Assembly: GCA_025450635.1 (NCBI GenBank)
Contig: JANWHA010000098.1
Coordinates: 1-49,540 of the forward strand
DNA: 49,540 nucleotides
Source: Croceibacterium sp.
Lineage (GTDB): Bacteria > Pseudomonadota > Alphaproteobacteria > Sphingomonadales > Sphingomonadaceae
Direction: 5' to 3'
Within the stretch, counting starts at the first letter, position 1. Each line of letters begins with the position of its first letter. The position numbers were made by a program, and so were the translations under genes. The notes beneath the pieces are model-generated. The model made no database searches, was not told the DNA's origin, and was given only the letters and a program-made list of their open reading frames with translations. Of the stretch, positions 43,518 through 49,540 are shown piece by piece.

Positions 43518-45305
43518 TCACGGCAGCGCGAAGACATACATGACGTTCGACAGCGTTGGCTTGTACTCGGGCGCCATCCGCATCAGCGCGAAAGCCTCGG
43601 GCGCCAGGCCGGTGCCGACGGCGACATACTGCTTGCCGTCGACCGCGTAGCTGATCGGGAAGCCGGCCACCGGCGAACTCAGATTGACCTCCCACAGCTT
43701 CTGCCCGCTGGTATCGTCGAGCGCCTTGAAGCGTCCGGCGGCGTCGCCGGCGAACACGAGGCCGCCGGCGCTCGCCATCAGCGCCATCATCCCGGCGCGC
43801 TGGTCGAACTTCCACGCGGTGTCGCCGGTCCTGACCGAGATCGCGCGGATCGTGCCGACGTCCGTCGTGTCAGGAGCCATCTTCGCGACGTAAGTGATGC
43901 CCATGCCCAGCTCGCCTTTGATCGTGGCGCTGGCGCTGGTTACGTCCTCGCAGATGTTCTGCAGCGGCATGTACATGAGGCCGGTCTTTGGGCTGTAGGT
44001 GCCTTCGGGCCAGTTCTTGCCGCCGGCGAAGCTCGGGCACACGTGCACCGTCTGCCCGGGCTCGGTGAACACCGTCGCGGGATTGTCGGTGACCTTGCCG
44101 GTCCTGCCGTCGATCGACTGGACGACGTTCTGCGCCACGGTCGGCGTGGCCCACAGGAATTGGCCATTGGTGCGGTCGAGCGTGTAGACGATGCCGGTCT
44201 TGCCGGGGATGCCGGTCAGCACCTTGTAGGTTTTCCGGCGGTCAATCTGCGGATTGATCCAGCTGACCTGCTTCGGATCGGGCGCGACCTGGGTATCGAC
44301 CAGCAGCCGGGTGAAGGTGTGGTCGAAATCCCAGTGGTCGATGATGTGCTGGTAGTACCAGACGATCTTGCCGGTGTTGGCATCGATCGCCAGCGTCGAG
44401 GTCGAATAGAGGTGCTGCTTGTCGTTGCCGGCAAGCAGGAACTTGGTCGTCGGCGCGGTGACCGAGGTGCCGTAATAGATCAGGCCCAACTCGGGATCGT
44501 AAGTCGGCGCCATCCACGTGCCGACTTGCAGGCGCTTGGCGTCGGGGACGTTGCCCCAGCTCTCATCGCCCGGCTCCCCCGGGCGGGGCATCGTGCGCAG
44601 GCGCCACAGCTCCCTGCCGGTGCGGGCGTCGTTGGCGACGACCACGCAGGCGTCGGGCCCGGCCTGCATCGCGCAGTTGCGCCCCGAGATGACCTTGTCG
44701 CCGGCGATGATCGGGCCGCCGCTGGTGCTCGCGGACTGGGTCTTCCAGTCGGTTACCCTGGTTTCCCAGGCGAGCTTTCCGGTGCGGATGTCGATCGCGT
44801 AGACATAGCCGTCGGCGCTGGAATCGATGATCAGGTTCTCGAAGATAGCGGCGTTGCGCTTGCTGCCGCCGCCGCGCCAGCCTTCGGGGTACTTGCGCTT
44901 GTACTGCCACAGCTGGTCGCCGGTGGCGGCGTCGACCGCGTCGATCGTGTCGTTGGGCTCGATGATGTACATCACCCCAGCGTGAACCAGCGGCGTGCCT
45001 TCGTAGCCTCCGTCGGTGATCGGCCGCGACCAGACGAGGCGCAGGCCCCTCACGTTGGCGCGGGTGATCTGGTCGAGCGGACTGTAGCCCCAGCCGTCGA
45101 GCGTGCGGCGGAAGCTCAGCCAGTCGCCGGGGGGCGGATTCCTGATCTCCGCCGCGCTCACCGGCGTGGGCTGGTGCAAGTTCAGTGGCAGGGTCGGCAC
45201 TTGCGGCGCGCCGCCGCCTCCCTCGGCCGGTCGCTGGCCGTTCGTCGCGCTCGCCACCATGCAGGCCAGCGCGGCGCCCGAAACCCACCACTTGCGATTC
45301 AGCAT
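43518..45305 (-). CDS. PQQ-dependent alcohol dehydrogenase-type quinoprotein
   Basis: Predicted 595-aa periplasmic quinoprotein with a signal peptide (ending near residue 23) and an eight-bladed propeller with repeated W-docking motifs (AATGDQLWQYK, IRTGKLAWETR, ARTGRELWRLR, DTSGQKLWEV). The catalytic region HWDFDHTF carries the candidate Asp. Instead of the adjacent Cys-Cys pair of methanol dehydrogenase it has two cysteines eight positions apart (CAMQAGPDAC). It would oxidise an alcohol or aldehyde and pass electrons to a cytochrome or ubiquinone; no cytochrome domain is fused. PQQ synthesis genes are not in the window. The substrate is unknown. Confidence 0.9.
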   Translation of the reverse strand: MLNRKWWVSGAALACMVASATNGQRPAEGGGGAPQVPTLPLNLHQPTPVSAAEIRNPPPGDWLSFRRTLDGWGYSPLDQITRANVRGLRLVWSRPITDGGYEGTPLVHAGVMYIIEPNDTIDAVDAATGDQLWQYKRKYPEGWRGGGSKRNAAIFENLIIDSSADGYVYAIDIRTGKLAWETRVTDWKTQSASTSGGPIIAGDKVISGRNCAMQAGPDACVVVANDARTGRELWRLRTMPRPGEPGDESWGNVPDAKRLQVGTWMAPTYDPELGLIYYGTSVTAPTTKFLLAGNDKQHLYSTSTLAIDANTGKIVWYYQHIIDHWDFDHTFTRLLVDTQVAPDPKQVSWINPQIDRRKTYKVLTGIPGKTGIVYTLDRTNGQFLWATPTVAQNVVQSIDGRTGKVTDNPATVFTEPGQTVHVCPSFAGGKNWPEGTYSPKTGLMYMPLQNICEDVTSASATIKGELGMGITYVAKMAPDTTDVGTIRAISVRTGDTAWKFDQRAGMMALMASAGGLVFAGDAAGRFKALDDTSGQKLWEVNLSSPVAGFPISYAVDGKQYVAVGTGLAPEAFALMRMAPEYKPTLSNVMYVFALP

Positions 45306-45347
45306 CGCCCACTCCCCTTGACTCTGTCCGGTCGCTTTCTTCCGGTT

Positions 45348-45503
45348 TCAGAAGTCGATGGCAATGCCTTTCCTGACCCAGTCGCCGTAGCGCGTCGGGC
45401 TCAGCTCTTCCTCGCCCTCGGCCGGCTTCGGCGCGGGCGGCGGCTCGTTGCTCCAGTGAGCGGGCTTGACGATGCCTCTCGGCCGCTTGGTTGCGCGCTT
45501 CAT
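45348..45503 (-). CDS. DUF1674 protein, SdhAF4-like succinate dehydrogenase assembly factor
   Basis: A 51-residue protein. The C-terminal half reads LSPTRYGDWVRKGIAIDF, the defining signature of DUF1674, whose members (SdhAF4/Sdh8) bind flavinylated SdhA and help assemble succinate dehydrogenase. The N-terminal half is basic, then Pro/Glu-rich, as usual. A longer in-frame reading exists but ATG 45503 gives the normal family length and lies just upstream of the divergent methyltransferase gene (55-base gap). The PQQ dehydrogenase gene follows after 42 bases in the same direction. Confidence 0.82.
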   Translation of the reverse strand: MKRATKRPRGIVKPAHWSNEPPPAPKPAEGEEELSPTRYGDWVRKGIAIDF

Positions 45504-45558
45504 ATGGACGAAATGGCCCCGCTGGCGCGCCGATGCAATCGCGGATAGGGCGGCGCCG

Positions 45559-46806
45559 ATGCCCCAGCCTGCCGGACTGCCCGCGCGCCGCGGCGCGCTG
45601 AAGCTGCTCGACGCCGTGCTGCGCCGGGGCGAGACGCTCGACAACGCCGAGGACGCGGCGCTGCGCGGGGTGGCCGCGCCGGCCGACCGCGCGCTCGCCC
45701 GCGCCATCGCCGGCGAAGTGCTGCGCTGGCTGGTCGATCTCGACGCGCTGATCGACAGCGCGACCAGCAAGCGCCTGCCCGACGACGCCAAGCCGCGCGC
45801 GGTGCTGCGGATGATGCTGGCCCAATCGCTGCGGCTGGATACGCCGCCGCACGCGGTCATCGCGACCGCCTTGCCGCTGCTCGACGGCGGCCCGCGCCGA
45901 CTGGCCCACGGGGTGTTCTCGGCGTTGCACAAGCGCGGCGCCGCGTTGCCCCCCGTGCCGACGCTTCCGGCCGAAGTGGCCGCGCGCTGGGGCGAGCGCG
46001 CGAGAGCCATTGCCGTGGGGCTCGGCCAACCCCCGCCGCTCGACCTGACCTTGCGCGATCCGAGCGAGACGTCCGACTGGACCGAGAAGCTCGGCGGCCT
46101 CAGCCTCGCACCTGGCCACGTGCGCCTGCCGCGCGGCGCGGCCGTGGCCGAGCTGCCGGGCTACGCCGAGGGGGCCTGGTGGGTGCAGGATTTCGCCGCC
46201 TCGCTTCCCGCTCGTCTGCTCGGGCCCGGCGCCAAAGACATGCGCGGCGGCCGCGCGCTCGACTTATGCGCGGCACCCGGCGGCAAGGCGCTGCAGCTGG
46301 CGAGTGCCGGCTGGGACGTGACCGCGGTCGACGTCAGCGACAGGCGGCTCGATCGGCTGCGCGAGAATTTGGGGCGCACCGGCCTCTTGGCGAAGATCTG
46401 GATCGCCGACGCGCTCACGTGGGAGCCGACCGAGCCGTTCGACGCGATCCTGCTCGACGCGCCGTGCACCGCCACGGGCACCTGTCGTCGCCACCCCGAT
46501 GTGCTCCACCGCATCGGTCCGCGCCAGATCGCCGAGATGGCCGAGCTGCAGGCCGAGCTGCTCCAGCGCGCGCAAGGTTGGCTCAAGCCCGGCGGCGTGC
46601 TGGTATACGCGGCTTGTTCGCTCGAGCGCCAAGAAGGCGAGGACCAGGCGGCGAAGGTCGCCCTGCAACCCCTGCCGTTCGCCGCGGGCGAGTTACCCGC
46701 GGGCCTCTTGCCGACACCCGAGGGCTGGCTGCGCACCGATCCGGGGATGCTGGCCGAAGCGGGCGGGCTCGACGGGTTCTTCGTCGCCCGCTGGAAGGCA
46801 GACTGA
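45559..46806 (+). CDS. RsmB-type 16S rRNA (cytosine-5) methyltransferase
   Basis: Predicted 415-aa RNA m5C methyltransferase. Residues 1-140 form a NusB-like RNA-binding domain (RRGALKLLDAVLRRGETLDNA). The SAM domain has DLCAAPGGKALQLA, then motif IV DAPCTATGTCRRHPD (near 300-313) and motif VI AACSLERQEGE, giving the two cysteines used for attack and product release. RsmB methylates C967 of 16S rRNA in E. coli. ATG 45559 is chosen over upstream in-frame starts that would overlap the divergent DUF1674 gene. The ribosome site is weak. Confidence 0.9.
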   Translation: MPQPAGLPARRGALKLLDAVLRRGETLDNAEDAALRGVAAPADRALARAIAGEVLRWLVDLDALIDSATSKRLPDDAKPRAVLRMMLAQSLRLDTPPHAVIATALPLLDGGPRRLAHGVFSALHKRGAALPPVPTLPAEVAARWGERARAIAVGLGQPPPLDLTLRDPSETSDWTEKLGGLSLAPGHVRLPRGAAVAELPGYAEGAWWVQDFAASLPARLLGPGAKDMRGGRALDLCAAPGGKALQLASAGWDVTAVDVSDRRLDRLRENLGRTGLLAKIWIADALTWEPTEPFDAILLDAPCTATGTCRRHPDVLHRIGPRQIAEMAELQAELLQRAQGWLKPGGVLVYAACSLERQEGEDQAAKVALQPLPFAAGELPAGLLPTPEGWLRTDPGMLAEAGGLDGFFVARWKAD

Positions 46807-46881
46807 ACGATTCAGCGCGCCGGATTGCTTTGACAGCGCCCCGCGCTGCCAGCATGAAAAGCCGATGATAAGGGTCTGCCG

Positions 46882-48393
46882 ATGAATCGCCTGAACTCCG
46901 CTTACGGCCAGCTGGCCACCACCTTCGCCCACCTCGGTCATCTCGGCGCCGCCGAGAGCACGCTGTTCTGGGACGGCCGGACCAAGATGCCGCCGGGCGG
47001 GTCGGCTTCGCGCGGCAAGGTGATGGCGGCGCTGACCAGCGTGATCGCCGAGAAAATGGCCGATCCGAGCCTCGCCGACCTGTTGGACCGCGCCGAGACC
47101 GAGGAAGCCCAACAGCTCAACGAATGGGAAGCGGCCAACCTGCGCGAGATGCGCCGCCGCTGGCGCCACGAGACCGCGATCCCGCCGCCGCTCGCCGCCG
47201 AGCTGGCTGAGCGCGTCGCGCTGTCGCAGAAGGCCTGGGAGCGGGCCCGCCGCGACAGCGATTTCGCTGCCTTCGCCGAGCCGCTCGGCGCAGTGCTGTC
47301 GCTGCAACTGGAAGCGGCGCGGATCAAGGGCGATGCGCTCGGCATGGCGCCCTACGATGCGATGATGGATGCGCACGAACCGGGGCTGACGACGGAGTTC
47401 GTCGACCAGCTGTTCGGCGATCTTGCCCAGTTCCTGCCCGAGTTGCTCGAACGGATCATGGCGCGCCAGGCGGCCGAGACCGCGCCGCTCCCGCTGCCCG
47501 GGCCGTTCCCCGAGGCGGCGCAGTTCGCCCTCAGCGAGAAGCTCGCGGCGATGATCGGCTACGACTTCGAGCATGGCCGCATCGACTTGACCGCGCACCC
47601 GTTCGCCAGCGGCGCGCCGGGCGACGTGCGCATCACCACCCGGTTCTACGACGACGATCCGGTCGCCGGGGTGATGGCGACGATGCACGAGACAGGCCAT
47701 GCGATGTACGAGCTGGGGCTGCCCGGCGAATGGGCGTTCCAGCCCGCCGGGTATGCGCGCGGGATGGGGCTGCACGAGAGCCAGTCGCTGCTGACCGAGA
47801 TGCAGGCCGGGCGCAACGCCGCGTTCCTGCCGGTGCTCGCCCGCCTGCTGCGCGAGACCTTCGGCGGCGAAGGCGAGGCGTGGAGCGACGACAACATCCG
47901 CCGGCTCTATCGCCGTGTGCAGCCGAGTCACATCCGCGTCGACGCCGACGAGGTCACCTATCCGCTGCACGTGATCCTGCGCTATCGCATCGAGCGCGCG
48001 CTGACCGACGGCTCGCTCGAGGTCGCCGGCATCCCCAGCGCCTGGAACGAGCTCAGCCGCGAGCTGCTGGGCATCGTCCCGCCGAACGACGCGCTCGGCT
48101 GCCTGCAGGACATCCACTGGGCGATGGGCGCGTTCGGTTACTTCCCCAGCTACACCTACGGCGCGGTCGCCGCCGCCCAGCTGTTCGCCGCCGCGACCCG
48201 GCAGGACCCCGAGATCCTGTCCGCCCTCGGCCGCGGCGAGTTCGCCCCGCTGCTCGCCTGGACCCGCAAGCACGTCCACACCCGCGCCAGCCTGCCGCCG
48301 ACCAGCGACGCGATCCTGCGCGCCGCGACCGGCGCCTCGCTATCCGCCGATGCCTTCAAGGCCCACCTGACCGCGCGTTACCTCGACGAGTAA
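46882..48393 (+). CDS. M32-family metallocarboxypeptidase
   Basis: Predicted 503-aa zinc carboxypeptidase (thermostable carboxypeptidase 1 family). It carries the zinc motif HETGH (269-273), followed by LHESQSLLTE with the third ligand Glu, and ITTRFYDDDP plus HIRVDADEVTYPLHVILRYRIE, all typical of M32. It removes C-terminal residues from peptides in the cytoplasm. There is no signal peptide and the length is normal. It converges on msrA with only three bases between the stops. Confidence 0.94.
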   Translation: MNRLNSAYGQLATTFAHLGHLGAAESTLFWDGRTKMPPGGSASRGKVMAALTSVIAEKMADPSLADLLDRAETEEAQQLNEWEAANLREMRRRWRHETAIPPPLAAELAERVALSQKAWERARRDSDFAAFAEPLGAVLSLQLEAARIKGDALGMAPYDAMMDAHEPGLTTEFVDQLFGDLAQFLPELLERIMARQAAETAPLPLPGPFPEAAQFALSEKLAAMIGYDFEHGRIDLTAHPFASGAPGDVRITTRFYDDDPVAGVMATMHETGHAMYELGLPGEWAFQPAGYARGMGLHESQSLLTEMQAGRNAAFLPVLARLLRETFGGEGEAWSDDNIRRLYRRVQPSHIRVDADEVTYPLHVILRYRIERALTDGSLEVAGIPSAWNELSRELLGIVPPNDALGCLQDIHWAMGAFGYFPSYTYGAVAAAQLFAAATRQDPEILSALGRGEFAPLLAWTRKHVHTRASLPPTSDAILRAATGASLSADAFKAHLTARYLDE

Positions 48394-48396
48394 CCG

Positions 48397-48936
48397 TTAG
48401 GCCTTCACCTTCGCCTGGAAGCTCTTCCTCAGCTTGGCCAGCTTGGGCGGGATCGTCGCCAGGCAATAGGGGTTCCGCTGGCCTTCGCCTTCCCAGTATT
48501 CCTGGTGGTGGTCCTCGGCCGGATACCACACCGCCGGGCCCTCGACGGTTGTGACGGCTTTCTGCCCCGGATGGTCGGCGTTCCAGCGCGCGATCGCCGC
48601 CTCGGCCTCGGCGCGCTGGGCTTCGTCGAGCGGGAAGATCGCGCTGCGGTACTGCGTGCCCACATCGTTGCCCTGGCGGTTGAGCTGCGTCGGATCGTGG
48701 GTGCCGAGCAGCACGTCCAGCACTTCGCCGTAGGAAATCACCGCCGGATCGTACGTCACCTTGATTGCCTCGGCATGGCCGGTGTCGCCGCCGCACACCT
48801 GCTTGTATGTCGGGTTGGCTACGGTGCCGCCGATGTAGCCGCTCTCCACCTGGCTCACGCCGATCACGTCGCGGAACACCGCCTCGGTGCACCAGAAGCA
48901 GCCTCCCGCGAGGATGGCCGTTTCGCTGTCGCTCAT
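48397..48936 (-). CDS. msrA: Peptide-methionine (S)-S-oxide reductase MsrA
   Basis: Predicted 179-aa MsrA, which repairs the S form of methionine sulfoxide. The catalytic motif GCFWC is at residues 12-16 (nucleophile Cys13). GYIGG, GDTGHAEAI and YRSAIF are conserved. Cys50 (VCGGDTGH) and Cys162 are further cysteines; the resolving one is not obvious. No signal peptide. A good ribosome site (AAAGGAG) precedes ATG 48936. It is divergent from the amidase gene with a 77-base gap. Confidence 0.95.
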   Translation of the reverse strand: MSDSETAILAGGCFWCTEAVFRDVIGVSQVESGYIGGTVANPTYKQVCGGDTGHAEAIKVTYDPAVISYGEVLDVLLGTHDPTQLNRQGNDVGTQYRSAIFPLDEAQRAEAEAAIARWNADHPGQKAVTTVEGPAVWYPAEDHHQEYWEGEGQRNPYCLATIPPKLAKLRKSFQAKVKA

Positions 48937-49013
48937 CTCGATCTCCTTTCGCTTGGAGATAAGCGCGCGCGCCCGTCGTTGCCACCCCGCGCGACAATGC
49001 CTAATCGGCGCGG

Positions 49014-49540
49014 ATGGACACGCTCACCGTCGCCGCGCTGCAGCTGCACCTCAACCTCGAGGCAGAGCAGGACAACATCGCCGCCGTCTCCGCGCTGGTC
49101 GAACAGGCAGCCGGGCTGGGCGCGAAAATCGTCCTTCCGCCCGAGCTGTTTTCCGGCGGCTACTTCTGCCGCGAGGAGGATGACCGCTTCTGGGCGCTCG
49201 CCCGGCCCACGCAAGAGCATCCGTCGGTCCTCGCGATGCGGAAGCTGGCCAAAAGTCATGCAATAGTCATCCCAACGAGCTTCTTCGAGCGGGACGGGCA
49301 GCACTATTACAACACCCTCGCCATGATCGACGCCGACGGCGATATCCTCGGCACGTACCGCAAGAGCCACATCCCCGACGGGCCGGGCTACGAGGAGAAA
49401 TTCTATTTCCGCCCCGGCAACACCGGCTTCAAGGTGTGGGACATTTCGTTCGCTAATGGGCCGAGCACCCGCATCGGCGTCGGCATCTGCTGGGACCAGT
49501 GGTACCCCGAAAGCGCCCGGGTGATGGCGCTGATGGGCGC
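49014..49540 (+). CDS. aguB: N-carbamoylputrescine amidase-type nitrilase, 5' part
   Basis: The first 175 residues of a C-N hydrolase; the window ends before the stop (complete members are about 280-290 aa). The catalytic triad is Glu44 (PPELFSGGYF), Lys117 (YRKSHIPDGPGY) and Cys159 (GICWDQWYPE). The sequence around these residues matches AguB, which hydrolyses N-carbamoylputrescine to putrescine in arginine-derived polyamine synthesis. If correct, an agmatine deiminase gene (aguA) should lie just beyond the right edge. Confidence 0.88.
   Translation, partial: MDTLTVAALQLHLNLEAEQDNIAAVSALVEQAAGLGAKIVLPPELFSGGYFCREEDDRFWALARPTQEHPSVLAMRKLAKSHAIVIPTSFFERDGQHYYNTLAMIDADGDILGTYRKSHIPDGPGYEEKFYFRPGNTGFKVWDISFANGPSTRIGVGICWDQWYPESARVMALMG

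Noticed and set aside
46693-48279. 528-codon antisense frame opposite the M32 carboxypeptidase
   Set aside because: Arg/Gly/Gln-rich translation with no motif; the sense frame has HETGH and full family length.

Overview
The window is GC-rich, densely coded DNA from an alphaproteobacterium, most likely order Sphingomonadales (Novosphingobium, Sphingobium or Sphingomonas type). The basis is family content: LigF-like and LigW-like lignin-dimer enzymes, an FzlA-like GST, a 51-aa DUF1674 protein, HflKC next to a Do-type protease, NodT lipoproteins, and the CCTGAGCTTGTCG repeat. I see no rRNA, tRNA or CRISPR array. The last gene runs off the right edge.

Layout. (1) 1-4.6 kb is an accessory module: a large serine recombinase, then on the opposite strand a DUF5681 protein overlapping a ParB-domain/DNA methyltransferase fusion. 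(2) 4.6-11.7 kb is an envelope-type operon: a divergent membrane protein, then six overlapping genes for DUF4129, DUF4350, MoxR ATPase, DUF58, SpoIIM-like and RDD proteins. (3) 11.7-16.4 kb encodes a complete MacAB/NodT-type efflux system, one operon on the minus strand. (4) 16.6-30.5 kb is a probable aromatic (lignin-dimer-like) catabolic locus. It holds a LigF-like GST with a MarR regulator, divergent from a LigD-like SDR. Next come a benzoylformate decarboxylase, MFS transporter, QorB-like reductase, LigW-like decarboxylase, aldehyde dehydrogenase, an NTF2/SnoaL-fold protein and a second MFS transporter, all on the minus strand. Divergent from these are two more SnoaL-fold proteins and a second LigD-like SDR. 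(5) 30.5-49.5 kb is mostly core genome: two small exported proteins of unknown function, FzlA-like GST, MsrB, PBP1A, Do protease, HflC/HflK, Mrp ATPase, a molybdenum hydroxylase large subunit, ferrochelatase, a membrane protein, a PQQ dehydrogenase, SdhAF4-like DUF1674, RsmB-type rRNA methyltransferase, M32 carboxypeptidase, MsrA and the start of an AguB-type amidase.

How the genes may work together. The catabolic locus combines the chemistry needed to dismantle linked aromatic dimers: alcohol oxidation (SDRs), glutathione-dependent ether cleavage (GST), cofactor-free lyase or dehydratase steps (SnoaL folds), 2-keto acid decarboxylation (BFD), aldehyde oxidation (ALDH), aryl decarboxylation (LigW-like) and uptake (MFS). 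The substrate is not determined by the sequence. Several small control elements in the locus are visible: a MarR-type palindrome, and a hairpin that would mask a ribosome binding site.
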